From: CAYYED01 sp964470785
GTDB taxonomy: Bacteria > Patescibacteriota > Minisyncoccia > Minisyncoccales > PEYH01
Assembly: GCA_964470785.1 (NCBI GenBank)
Contig: CAYYED010000017.1
Location: 1 to 24,640, forward strand
Direction of reading: 5' to 3'
DNA: 24,640 bases
In this document: positions 1 through 6,841 of the stretch, piece after piece
Numbering within the stretch: position 1 is the first letter of the stretch
Layout of the letters: the number at the start of each line of letters is the position of its first letter
Notes under the pieces: generated by a model
The model's database searches: none
The model's input: the letters and a program-made list of their open reading frames with translations, nothing else
Told to the model about the DNA's origin: nothing
Program-made: the position numbers and the translations under genes

Positions 1-97
1 TAATGTTTTCAATTATTGGATGTTGTATTATCCAATTTGTAGCCACACTGCCTCTTGCAAGCGTCCCATCAAAATCTGACATTAATATGTTTTTCAT
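1..97 (-). CDS. HAD-family hydrolase, N-terminal fragment
   Basis: The reading frame starts at ATG 97-95 and runs off the left edge, giving about 32 residues that begin MKNILMSDFDGTLARGS. The DFDGTL stretch is HAD motif I; its first Asp is the nucleophile that forms the phospho-aspartyl intermediate and the second is the acid/base. This identifies a HAD-superfamily phosphatase or phosphotransferase, but the substrate cannot be told from motif I. The start is well supported: AGGAGGT at 112-106 lies 8 bases upstream, one of the few strong ribosome binding sites in the window. The gene lies 59 bases downstream of the gatB stop on the same strand and may be co-transcribed with it. Cap domain and motifs II-IV are outside the window. 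Confidence 0.8.
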   Translation of the reverse strand, partial: MKNILMSDFDGTLARGSVATNWIIQHPIIENI

Positions 98-156
98 AAT
101 AACCAACCTCCTACGAATCAATTTTTAAGGTGCTAAAATATATTAAATATTATATA

Positions 157-1627
157 CTATTTTAACCATCTTGTAAATAACTTCTCTAATTCCTCGGGAT
201 TTGCTCTGCCTTTTGTTTTAGCCATAGTTTTTCCAATAAGAAACTGTAAGGCATTATTTTTGCCATTTTTCCAATCTTCAATTGCGGCCGGGTTCTCGGC
301 AATAACTTCGGTTACAATTTTTTCCAACTCTTTTCCGCCGCATATTTCACTTAAATCGGAACCCTCAATAATGTCTGACGGATCTCTGCCCGTGTTAAAC
401 ATTTCTTTAAGCACGCTTTTGGCAATATTGCTGGTAATATTATTAAAATAAGTTAAGGAAATGAGTTCAGCAAAATTTTCCGCAGTAATTAAAAACTTAT
501 CTGACTCTACCGACATATTGCCCAATAGCCCTGACAAATCACTAATAATATAATTTGAAGCAATCTGCGCTATTTTTTTATGCTCTTTTTCTGTAAGTGA
601 TTTTTTTTCTTTTTTGACTTTGACCCATTCCCTTATTTCAGACATTACTTGCTCAAAATATTCTCCCAAGTCCCTGTTTTGAACAAAAACTTCGATATCT
701 TCAGGTTTAATTCTATACTCCTCTTTAAAGCGCCACCTTTTTTGTTCGGGCAATTCTGGTATTTGGCTTTTTATTTTTTTTTGTTTTCTCTTCTTTGATA
801 ACAAGGGGTGGCAAATCCGGCTCAGGAAAATAACGATAATCATGCGCCTCTTCTTTTTCTCTCTGGCTTACGGTGATTCTTTTTTTACTATCCCATCCTC
901 TTGTTTCTTGAACCACTTTCTCCCCTGCCCCTAACACCTCTAACTGCCTTTTAATTTCATACTCTATGCCCTCTTCAACTGCTTTAAAAGAATTTAAATT
1001 TTTTAATTCTACCTTTGTTCCTAATTCCGAAGCATTTTCTCCGGCTAAAGAAACATTGACCTCTACGCGCATTTGCCCTTTTTCCATGTCAGCATCAGAA
1101 ACCCTTATATATCGTAAAATTAGTTGAAGTTCTTTGGCAAAGGCATAGGCCTCCTCTGCGGTAGAAAAATCCGGTTCAGTTACAATCTCCATCAAAGGCA
1201 CTCCTGCCCGGTTAAAATCAAGCAAAGAATCCTGCCCTTGATGAATAAGCTTGGCCGTATCTTCTTCTAAATGAATTCTGGTAATACCAAATTTTTTACT
1301 GCCTATCTGAAGTCCTCCTTTTTGACACAAAGGAATGGCGTATTGAGTAATTTGATACCCTTTGGGCAGGTCAGGATAAAAATAATTTTTTCTTTCAAAT
1401 TGCGAATTCTCGGCAATTTGACATTTTAAAGCCAAACCGGTCTTTATCACCAGTTCCAATGCCCTTTTATTAATAACCGGCAAGGTGCCCGGATGTCCCA
1501 TACAAATCGGGCAGACATTAATATTTGGCTCTTGGGCAAAAGGATTATTCGCGCAAGAACAAAACATCTTAGAATTGGTTTTAAGCTCCGTATGAATTTC
1601 CAGTCCGATTGTTGGTTTGTATTTCAT
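157..1627 (-). CDS. gatB: Asp/Glu-tRNA(Asn/Gln) amidotransferase subunit B, interrupted by a +1 frameshift
   Basis: GatB is the kinase/tRNA-binding subunit of the GatCAB complex, which converts Glu-tRNA(Gln) or Asp-tRNA(Asn) to the correct amide form in the cytoplasm. Two overlapping frames together give a full-length protein of about 489 residues, normal for GatB. The upstream frame (1627 to 725) carries the cradle domain, with [10 protein letters not shown] near the N-terminus, paired cysteines ([15 protein letters not shown]) of the zinc site and [13 protein letters not shown]. The downstream frame (stop at 157) carries [11 protein letters not shown], the helical domain and the C-terminal YqeY-like tail. 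The join falls at an A9 run (T9 at 774-782 on plus); removing one A restores one frame. It may be a true pseudogene, a sequencing or assembly error, or slippage at the run. No ribosome binding site precedes the ATG; a TATAAT lies at 1667-1662 but has only a poor -35. gatA and gatC are at a separate locus. Confidence 0.9.
774..782 (-). other. A9 homopolymer at the gatB frameshift
   Basis: Nine consecutive A on the minus strand. The upstream frame reads K-T-K-K-N-K across it and ends at a stop near 725. The downstream frame is offset by one base and continues the GatB family sequence ([12 protein letters not shown]). An A8 run would give one continuous protein. Runs of this length are prone to sequencing error and to polymerase slippage, so both explanations remain open. 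Confidence 0.8.
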
Positions 1628-1680
1628 AATAATACGAAAAAGTAAAATCCGATATTATTTTATTATAACAAGGTTATTTT

Positions 1681-1722
1681 AAAAAAGAAAGATAACAGGG
1701 CCTCTGTCGAACAGAAGCCCTG
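1681..1722 (-). terminator. Intrinsic terminator of the tmk-thyA-folA operon
   Basis: On the minus strand a 12-base-pair stem (CAGGGCTTCTGT at 1722-1711 with ACAGAGGCCCTG at 1707-1696, one wobble pair) closes a 3-base loop and is followed by a T-rich tract ending in six T at 1686-1681. It lies about 130 bases past the folA stop and before gatB, so it separates the dTMP operon from gatB. It is the best rho-independent terminator in the window. Confidence 0.85.
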
Positions 1723-1851
1723 TGAGTTTATGTGCTGATTTTGGGACACAAGAACGCTTCTTGTTAACAACCAAATTATCAAACAATGCAGGCATAAGTT
1801 TTTGTGCCTTGACCCGTGCGTAATAAATAAAGCATACGGGAAGCAAAAATT

Positions 1852-2328
1852 TTATTTCCTCTCCAGAATTAAAAAACTGTATGGAGGATTCTCTCCTTTG
1901 CCCTGGTGTTCCTCTTTCCAAACTATTTTCCAATCTCTATAAATAAATGCCGGAAAATAAGTATCACCTTCAAATTCAGCTTTTATCCATGTCAGATATA
2001 TCCGACTCGCCTTATCAATAAATTGGTTAAAAACTATAGCTCCTCCTATAACCATTATTTCGCTCATATTGCCGGCAATCCGTAGCGCTTCTCCTACAGA
2101 ATTAGCTACCACGCATCCCGGAGGTACATACAATTCATTGCGGGAAAGAACGATATTAAACCGATCCAATAATTTTCCCATGGTTTCAAAGGTTATTCGC
2201 CCCATGATAACTGTTTTGCCAAATGTAAGAAGTTTAAAGCGTTTCATATCTGCGGGCAGACTCCATGGCAAACGATTTTTGTTGCCAATAAGCCCGTTAT
2301 TATCAACAGCTGCTATTATTGATATCAT
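1852..2328 (-). CDS. folA: Dihydrofolate reductase
   Basis: Reduces dihydrofolate to tetrahydrofolate with NADPH in the cytosol, regenerating the cofactor that thymidylate synthase oxidises. The 158-residue protein has the usual single-domain DHFR length. Visible motifs are the N-terminal strand and Met20-type loop (IIAAVDNNGLIGNKNRLPW), the acidic catalytic residue Asp27 in LPADMKRF, the NADPH-binding GKTVIMGRITFET and the later VIGGAIVFNQF. The start is set by GAGGAGG about 7 bases upstream of ATG 2328. It follows the thyA stop by 15 bases and is the last gene of the operon. The thyA-folA pairing makes functional sense because ThyA yields dihydrofolate. A frame overlapping its 3' end (1679-1933) is a shadow. 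Confidence 0.96.
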   Translation of the reverse strand: MISIIAAVDNNGLIGNKNRLPWSLPADMKRFKLLTFGKTVIMGRITFETMGKLLDRFNIVLSRNELYVPPGCVVANSVGEALRIAGNMSEIMVIGGAIVFNQFIDKASRIYLTWIKAEFEGDTYFPAFIYRDWKIVWKEEHQGKGENPPYSFLILERK

Positions 2329-2343
2329 TCTATTTCCTCCTCT

Positions 2344-3186
2344 TTAAATCGCCATATTTGCTCGCATAAATGGATGGTGTTGATATCCTTTAATATCAAT
2401 ATCATCCATTCTGAAATCATCAATATTCTTTATATTCGGATTTAATACTAATTTTGGCAAAGGATACGGATCCCTCTTCAATTGTTGTCTTACCTGTTCA
2501 AAGTGATCAAAATAGATATGGGTATCGCCGGTAACATGTATAAGTCTAAAGGGCTTAAGCCCTGTAACTTGAGCTACCATATGCAAAAGTAATGCATAGG
2601 AAGAAATATTAAAGGGCACCCCTAAAAACATATCAGCGCTTCGTTGAACCATCATCACAGAAAGTTTGCCTCTGGCAACAAAGAATTCAAAATAACCATG
2701 ACAGGGACAGAGAGCTGTGGCCGGTGGATACTGTTCAAAAGCGTCTAATTCACCCGGGTTCCAAGTGCTTACTAAAATACGCCGGCTATAAGGATTGTTT
2801 TTGATTAACCTTATTGCCCTATCTATCTGGTCAATCTCTCTGCCATCTACTGTTTTCCAGCGGCGCCATTGAACGCCATAGGTCCTACCTAAATCTCCTA
2901 CAAACGCAGCATACGGTTCCCAGTAAGAAGAAATAGCATTCTGATCCCAAATATGGGAGCCAAGTTTCTGAAGCTCTCTCACATCAGAACTACCGCTAAG
3001 AAACCACAGAAGTTCTGCCTTAATTGAGTTGAATACTATTTTTTTCGTAGTAATAATCGGGAATCCGTCACCCATGTCATATTCCTTTGTTTTGGCAAAA
3101 ATAGCTATCGTGCCAACGCCGGTTCGATCTATCCGCGGATCACCATCCTTCAATGTTTCTTTCAAGAGTTCAAGATATTGTCTCAT
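2344..3186 (-). CDS. thyA: Thymidylate synthase
   Basis: Converts dUMP and methylene-tetrahydrofolate to dTMP and dihydrofolate. At 280 residues it is slightly longer than the E. coli enzyme (264). Seen in the sequence: phosphate-binding RTGVGT at residues 21-26, the catalytic Cys162 in ALCPCHGYF, the dUMP-binding SRRILVSTWNP and QRSADMFLGVPFNI, HVTGDTHIY, and the conserved C-terminal end PFMRANMAI. AGGAGG lies about 6 bases upstream of ATG 3186. The gene sits between tmk (31 bases upstream) and folA (15 bases downstream). The folate-dependent ThyA/FolA route is present, so the flavin-dependent ThyX is not needed. Confidence 0.97.
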   Translation of the reverse strand: MRQYLELLKETLKDGDPRIDRTGVGTIAIFAKTKEYDMGDGFPIITTKKIVFNSIKAELLWFLSGSSDVRELQKLGSHIWDQNAISSYWEPYAAFVGDLGRTYGVQWRRWKTVDGREIDQIDRAIRLIKNNPYSRRILVSTWNPGELDAFEQYPPATALCPCHGYFEFFVARGKLSVMMVQRSADMFLGVPFNISSYALLLHMVAQVTGLKPFRLIHVTGDTHIYFDHFEQVRQQLKRDPYPLPKLVLNPNIKNIDDFRMDDIDIKGYQHHPFMRANMAI

Positions 3187-3217
3187 TTGGTTCCTCCTTT
3201 ATAATTTCTTTGAGTTG

Positions 3218-3967
3218 TTAATCCTTGTCCGATTTCGCGAGCTCTGACGATACTCGCTCCCAAATAATTTCGTGAATCGCTTCTCTGTTCTTTAACTTCC
3301 CCTGTTCGTCGAGACACTCAACCACATAAAATTGTTCCGGAAACTCCTCGGCTGCTTCCAAATACGACTCAAGAGCTTGGGCTAAATGTACTAAATCCTT
3401 CTCGTGAATATCCCTGACCCTGTCCCCGAGATATGCCCTTCTTTTTGTAAGCTTTTCTCTATCTTGTATTTGCGGTGCGAGCTCTCTGCTTAATTCCGGC
3501 GAAGTTTTCAGAATAAAAGTGATATTTGGTTCGGGAATGCCAAAAAGGCCGTATTCCAAATCATGCAACCATTGCACATACCTTTGTCTTTCTGCTTTGT
3601 CTATGATCTTTCCTCCTTGATGGCCTATGTTAGCAGCCACATACCTGTCAGAAACAACTATTGCGCCCGATTTAAGCCACTCTCGCATACGGAACGAAGC
3701 ATCATACCTGTCAAAGGCATAAAACATAGATGCTATCCAAGGACCTACCTCTTCGGAACTTCCGTATTTTCCATTTAGATACTCTTCTAATGGCCCAGCG
3801 GATTTACTACCGTATTGCGGAAAATCAATGGTCTCTACTTCGTATCCTTCGGCTCTTAGCCGCTCAACTAGCAACTTGGTTTGTGTTGCTTTTCCGGAAC
3901 CGTCTATTCCCTCTATAACGACGAGCTTGCCCTGTTGCTCTCCTACTTTTGCTTCTTTGTCTTGCAT
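3218..3967 (-). CDS. tmk: Thymidylate kinase
   Basis: Phosphorylates dTMP to dTDP with ATP, the step after ThyA. The P-loop is VVIEGIDGSGKATQTKLL near the N-terminus; the DR(Y/H) motif is VVSDRYVAANIGHQGGK, and a LID-like basic stretch (LTKRRAYLGDR) follows. The usual bacterial REPGG motif is absent; in its place is DFPQYGSKSAGPLEEYL, nearer to the archaeal/eukaryal-type branch of the family. I chose ATG 3967 (249 residues) because AAGGAGG lies just upstream. An in-frame ATG at 4012 adds 15 charged residues, has no ribosome binding site and would lie at or before the predicted transcription start. The gene heads the tmk-thyA-folA operon. Its base composition looks somewhat more GC-rich than its neighbours by eye, which was not measured. 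Confidence 0.9.
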   Translation of the reverse strand: MQDKEAKVGEQQGKLVVIEGIDGSGKATQTKLLVERLRAEGYEVETIDFPQYGSKSAGPLEEYLNGKYGSSEEVGPWIASMFYAFDRYDASFRMREWLKSGAIVVSDRYVAANIGHQGGKIIDKAERQRYVQWLHDLEYGLFGIPEPNITFILKTSPELSRELAPQIQDREKLTKRRAYLGDRVRDIHEKDLVHLAQALESYLEAAEEFPEQFYVVECLDEQGKLKNREAIHEIIWERVSSELAKSDKD

Positions 3968-4014
3968 ATCTCCTCCTTGTTTTTTCCTTTTTAAGGTTCT
4001 GTTTTCTCCCATGG

Positions 4015-4043
4015 TATATAAACTAACATTGTTAATTGTTTAA
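4015..4043 (-). promoter_or_regulatory. Candidate promoter of tmk-thyA-folA
   Basis: On the minus strand TTAAAC (4043-4038) and TATATA (4020-4015) are 17 bases apart. Each matches the sigma-70 consensus only in part (3/6 and 4/6). The predicted start near 4008 would give a leader of about 40 bases to the AGGAGG-preceded ATG at 3967. Confidence 0.3.
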
Positions 4044-4049
4044 AACAGC

Positions 4050-4387
4050 GTGTATCGCCCTGGCGACGCTCGAATTCCTATTAGCATTCAATCCCTTCGA
4101 CAAGCTCGAAGAGTAAGGGTAAATATTACTGCTCGAGTCCTTCGACCCGCCTGCAACGCTATGCTTGCATTACGGGCAGACAAGCTCAGGACAGGTCTAT
4201 CGAGAACATTTCCTAATGTACTTCTCGACAAGCTCGAAGAATAAATGTTACTGTTTGAGTCCTTCAACAACTGCAATATAATTACTGTTCGAGCTTATCG
4301 AGAACATTTCCTAATGTACTTCTCGACAAGCTCGAAGAATAAATGGTGGCTCGAAGAATAAATGGTGGCTTAAAGAATAAATTTTGC
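4050..4387. repeat. Repeat-filled gap built from TCGACAAGCTCGAA units
   Basis: This 338-base gap between tmk and dcd holds no gene. It is built of variants of CTTCGACAAGCTCGAAGA, itself palindromic around AGCT. A perfect 50-base direct duplication is at 4198-4247 and 4296-4345, and two 18-19 base tandem units (GTGGCTCGAAGAATAAAT type) follow at 4346-4382. The unit at 4139-4195 is interrupted by a second palindrome (separate entry). The last bases of the window (24628-24640) match the beginning of the same unit. A small frame at 4050-4244 on plus is made entirely of repeat. Confidence 0.8.
4146..4179. repeat. Family B palindrome nested in the family E repeat
   Basis: A degenerate copy of the palindrome with arms CCGCCTGCAACG and TTACGGGCAG lies inside CCTTCGA...GACAAGCTCAGGACAGG. 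Without it the flanks would read as a normal family E unit. The dinucleotide GA is present on both sides. Confidence 0.6.
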
Positions 4388-4963
4388 TTAATTATTTAAA
4401 TCCTTATGGATCCGGCTTTCTTCCGGGGTTTTATCTCCAAAATATTTTGAGTCCTTTTTCTTAAAATATGATTTTTCTGCCGGAGAACTTAATGTCTCAA
4501 AAGCAATCTGGCAGATCCTCGCTTTAGGATAAAGCAGTATCGGAAGCATTCCAATGTTGGAAATTTCTAAAGTCAGCCGTCCTTGAAAGCCGGGGTCAAT
4601 ATATCCGGCCGTAGAGTGAACGATTAATCCCAGCCGCCCCCAACTGCTCCTGCCTTCAATTCTGGCGCCTATGTCCTCGGGCATAGTTATTTCCTCTAAA
4701 GTAATTCCTAAAATAAACTGCCCGGGCTGTAAAACAAAGGGTTCTTCTTCTTTGATATAAGATAATTGGGTGAGATTATGAAAGGTCTCAGGATTTCTCG
4801 GGTCAATATAGGGCTTGGTGTGATGGTTAAAAATCCTTACCTCTTCCCCAAGCCGAAAATCTACCGAAGCCGGGCCTAATTGAATATCCCAGTTTGGTTC
4901 CGGCACAACCTTAACTTTTCCTTCTATAATATATCTTTTAATATCGCGGTCGGAAAGCAACAT
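4388..4963 (-). CDS. dcd: dCTP deaminase (possibly bifunctional with dUTPase activity)
   Basis: Deaminates dCTP to dUTP, feeding dUMP to thymidylate synthase. The 191-residue product shows the trimeric dUTPase-fold signature: SVDFRLG near residue 33, GRSSWGRLGL at 104-113, TAGYIDPGFQG at 118-128 and the catalytic glutamate of LTLEISN (Glu133). The SSWGR and GYIDPGF form also occurs in bifunctional dCTP deaminase/dUTPases, so it may yield dUMP directly; motifs alone do not settle that. It starts at ATG 4963 without a visible ribosome binding site, in AT-rich repeats. It lies upstream of tmk-thyA-folA on the same strand but is separated from it by a 420-base gap and a candidate promoter, so the two are functionally related and not clearly one operon. 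Confidence 0.92.
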   Translation of the reverse strand: MLLSDRDIKRYIIEGKVKVVPEPNWDIQLGPASVDFRLGEEVRIFNHHTKPYIDPRNPETFHNLTQLSYIKEEEPFVLQPGQFILGITLEEITMPEDIGARIEGRSSWGRLGLIVHSTAGYIDPGFQGRLTLEISNIGMLPILLYPKARICQIAFETLSSPAEKSYFKKKDSKYFGDKTPEESRIHKDLNN

Positions 4964-5116
4964 GAATAAATTTTAAATTACAAATTTTAAATTTTTAAAC
5001 AATTTCTAATTTTAAATTTCTAAACTTTTTTAACAATTGTTTGAAAATTAATTTATTGAAAATTGAATATTATCTTTAAATTTAAAATTAAAAATTAGTG
5101 CTTGGGGGCTTGTACT

Positions 5117-5542
5117 TTAATCTTCTATTTCTACTCCCATTGCCCGAGCTGTGCCGGATGCTATTTTCACTGCCTGTTCCAAATCCTGTGTGTTTAAATC
5201 AGACATCTTGGTTTTAGCGATTTCTTGTATTTGCGCCTTGCTGATTTTAGCCACTTTTTTCTTATTGGGCTCTCCTGACCCTTTTTCAATGCCGGCTGCC
5301 TTTTTAATTAATTCTGACATCAACGGTTGCTTTAATTTAAAATCATAACTCCTATCTTCATACACGGTAACTTCTACGGGTATTTTGGTACCCATTTGTT
5401 CTTTGGTGGCATCGTTAAATCTCTGGCAAAACTCGCCGATATTAACTCCGTGCTGAGCCAAAGCAGGCCCAATTGGAGGCGCGGGATTGGCTTGTCCTGC
5501 CGCAATTTGTAGTTTAATTTTTGCAATAATTTTTTTTGCCAT
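5117..5542 (-). CDS. rplK: 50S ribosomal protein L11
   Basis: L11 forms the GTPase-associated centre of the large subunit with 23S rRNA helices 43/44. The 141-residue length is normal. The N-terminal domain starts [12 protein letters not shown] and contains the proline-rich hinge [20 protein letters not shown]; the C-terminal RNA-binding domain runs from about residue 72 and ends [13 protein letters not shown] chose ATG 5542 because it matches the family N-terminus; the longer frame begins at a TTG and adds six atypical residues. It is third in secE-nusG-rplK, 130 bases after nusG with a candidate promoter in the gap. rplA normally follows rplK, but here the next gene is dcd. Confidence 0.96.
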   Translation of the reverse strand: MAKKIIAKIKLQIAAGQANPAPPIGPALAQHGVNIGEFCQRFNDATKEQMGTKIPVEVTVYEDRSYDFKLKQPLMSELIKKAAGIEKGSGEPNKKKVAKISKAQIQEIAKTKMSDLNTQDLEQAVKIASGTARAMGVEIED

Positions 5543-5628
5543 GGTTGCTAATAAAGGCAAGCCCGATTCGGAAGAAACTTCTCAAATGGACTTACTAAAA
5601 AATATTATTTATTTAAATGCACAAACTA

Positions 5629-5656
5629 ATTTTATGGCGCAGCCTGAATGCTACAA
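5629..5656 (-). promoter_or_regulatory. Candidate promoter of rplK
   Basis: TTGTAG (5656-5651) and TAAAAT (5634-5629) are 16 bases apart on the minus strand. The -10 matches 5 of 6 positions, the -35 only 3. The nusG-rplK gap also holds a short GCGCA/TGCGC hairpin. I could not recognise the L1-binding leader known from other L11 operons. Confidence 0.3.
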
Positions 5657-5672
5657 CCATGCGCACCCCGCC

Positions 5673-6218
5673 CTAAATTTTCTTGATTTGTAAAGAATCC
5701 AATTCCACGGGCGTATCTCTGCCAAACAAACTCACCATTACCCAAACCTTTCCTTGCCCTTGATCAATTTCCGATACTTTCCCTTCATAATCCTTAAACG
5801 GACCGTCAACAATTTTCACCGCATCCCCTATCTCCACGCTAATTTTATACTTGGGCTCATCTTCTTTGCTTCTTTTTAAAATCTCGCTTATTTCTTCTAT
5901 GGACACGGGGATCGGCGTTGTGCCCGCACCAACAAACCCGGTAACATTGGGAGTATTTCTCACCACATACCAAGAATCATCGGTAACAACCATCTCTACT
6001 AAAACATATCCCGGATAAATCTTCTCTTCTACGGTCCTTCTTTTACCGTTTTTAATTTTAATCTTTTTCTCTTTAGGAACCAAAACATTAAAAATTTTAT
6101 CTTCCATGCCTAAGGACTCAACCCTGTGACGTAAATTTTTGGCTACCGAGTCCTCATATCCGGAATAAGTATGCAGAACATACCAATTCTTTGTTTTGGG
6201 AATTGTCTGTTTTGGCAT
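5673..6218 (-). CDS. nusG: Transcription termination/antitermination protein NusG
   Basis: NusG binds RNA polymerase, suppresses pausing and links it to Rho or the ribosome. The 181-residue protein has the expected two domains: the NGN domain from about residue 10 to 115 (NWYVLHTYSGYE, YPGYVLVEM, VRNTPNVTGFVG) and a C-terminal KOW domain from about 125 (VEIGDAVKIVDGPFKDYEGKVSEID). Lys/Arg-rich KIKIKNGKRR lies in the middle of the NGN domain, as is common. It starts 6 bases after the secE stop, the canonical secE-nusG pair, and likely shares its transcript. No Shine-Dalgarno sequence is visible, so translational coupling to secE is plausible. Confidence 0.97.
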   Translation of the reverse strand: MPKQTIPKTKNWYVLHTYSGYEDSVAKNLRHRVESLGMEDKIFNVLVPKEKKIKIKNGKRRTVEEKIYPGYVLVEMVVTDDSWYVVRNTPNVTGFVGAGTTPIPVSIEEISEILKRSKEDEPKYKISVEIGDAVKIVDGPFKDYEGKVSEIDQGQGKVWVMVSLFGRDTPVELDSLQIKKI

Positions 6219-6224
6219 AATTGT

Positions 6225-6434
6225 TTATGAAAATAAAGCGACTATCTTTCTCACAATGGCACCGAATAATAAATCAAAACCGCCTAAAAATATAGCCACT
6301 GCCGCTGATATAGAAACAACGATCAAAGAATATTTGATTGTTTCTTGGCGAGTGGGCCAATTAACTTTTTTGGCCTCGGTCTTTACCTGCTTTAAATACA
6401 AGCCAATTTTTTGCGGAACACCGGAAATACTCAT
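6225..6434 (-). CDS. secE: Preprotein translocase subunit SecE
   Basis: A 69-residue single-span membrane protein, the short form of SecE that clamps SecY in the Sec translocon. The amphipathic cytosolic helix has the hallmark VKTEAKKVNWPTRQET (residues 17-32), followed by a transmembrane segment at about 36-58 (SLIVVSISAAVAIFLGGFDLLF). It is the first gene of secE-nusG. The ATG at 6434 sits in an AT-rich stretch without a ribosome binding site. A perfect 12-base palindrome lies 25 bases upstream. Confidence 0.95.
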   Translation of the reverse strand: MSISGVPQKIGLYLKQVKTEAKKVNWPTRQETIKYSLIVVSISAAVAIFLGGFDLLFGAIVRKIVALFS

Positions 6435-6458
6435 ATTATTTTAATAAGTTTACATTTA

Positions 6459-6470
6459 TGACGATCGTCA
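6459..6470. promoter_or_regulatory. Perfect 12-base palindrome upstream of secE
   Basis: TGACGATCGTCA is fully self-complementary. It lies 25 bases upstream of the secE start and just downstream of a TATAAT (minus strand, 6481-6476), so a transcript from that -10 would begin within the palindrome. No convincing -35 is present. It could be an operator or chance. Confidence 0.3.
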
Positions 6471-6480
6471 AAATTATTAT

Positions 6481-6546
6481 ACCCATCCCCCTCCTTCCTC
6501 CCCCTTCCCCAAGGGAAGGGGGAGGATTAAGAAGGGGGAAGGGACA
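6481..6546. repeat. Family C GC-rich hairpin repeat, copy 1
   Basis: A 13-base-pair perfect stem (CCTCCCCCTTCCC at 6497-6509 with its complement at 6513-6525) around a CAA loop, flanked by outer arms CCATCCCCCTCCTT and AAGAAGGGGGAAGGG. The same core recurs at 12578-12609 in the opposite outer-arm order and at 13728-13756. It occupies the secE upstream gap. Confidence 0.85.
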
Positions 6547-6597
6547 ATGCTTCATTCAAGGGCCCTTAGGTTAAGACGAGCTTAGCTCAGCCCGAAA

Positions 6598-6632
6598 TTA
6601 TCATCGTCATCGTCATTGTCATTGTTATCGCC
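6598..6632. repeat. Hexanucleotide tandem repeat (GTCATC/GTCATT)
   Basis: About five imperfect six-base units in a row, with a shorter echo of the same motif near 6663-6690. No protein frame of significance uses it. It is part of the 407-base gene-free gap between gyrB and secE. Confidence 0.6.
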
Positions 6633-6690
6633 TGCTCCGTAGGAAGCTTGCTCTCCTTCGGGATCATCGTCATGGTCATTAGTCATTCCT

Positions 6691-6710
6691 AAAAACCCCT
6701 TGGGCGGGGT
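6691..6710 (-). terminator. Candidate terminator downstream of gyrB
   Basis: On the minus strand ACCCC, a six-base loop and GGGGT are followed directly by four more T. The stem is only five base pairs, so termination would be weak. It lies about 130 bases past the gyrB stop, and no better terminator is visible there. Confidence 0.4.
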
Positions 6711-6794
6711 CTCGCTCTCATATTAGCACCCCGAGTCCAAATGTCAACCTCATCGGATAGCATATTGCCAACACTCCACTCCCCGCAGATTTAT

Positions 6795-6830
6795 CCGCCC
6801 GCCATCGCAAGCTCAGGCGTTGCGGGCGGG
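6795..6830. repeat. Family B palindrome, copy downstream of gyrB
   Basis: Stem CCGCCCGC (6795-6802) with GCGGGCGG (6822-6829) around ATCGCAAGCTCAGGCGTT. It resembles the copies at 11137, 13577, 20085 and (degenerate) 4146. It begins 12 bases past the gyrB stop. Confidence 0.75.
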
Positions 6831-6841
6831 CGCTGATTGCG

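Noticed and set aside
1679..1933. Minus-strand frame of 84 codons after folA
   Set aside because: Overlaps folA in another frame and reads through the terminator hairpin.
4016..4043. tmk start at ATG 4012
   Set aside because: No ribosome site, 15 non-family residues, and it lies at the predicted transcription start; ATG 3967 has AAGGAGG.
4050..4276. Short frames on both strands in the tmk-dcd gap
   Set aside because: Composed of the palindromic repeat, which gives open frames on both strands.
4050..4387. CRISPR-like array
   Set aside because: Repeat spacing and length are irregular, units are themselves palindromic and overlapping, and there are no unique spacers or cas genes.
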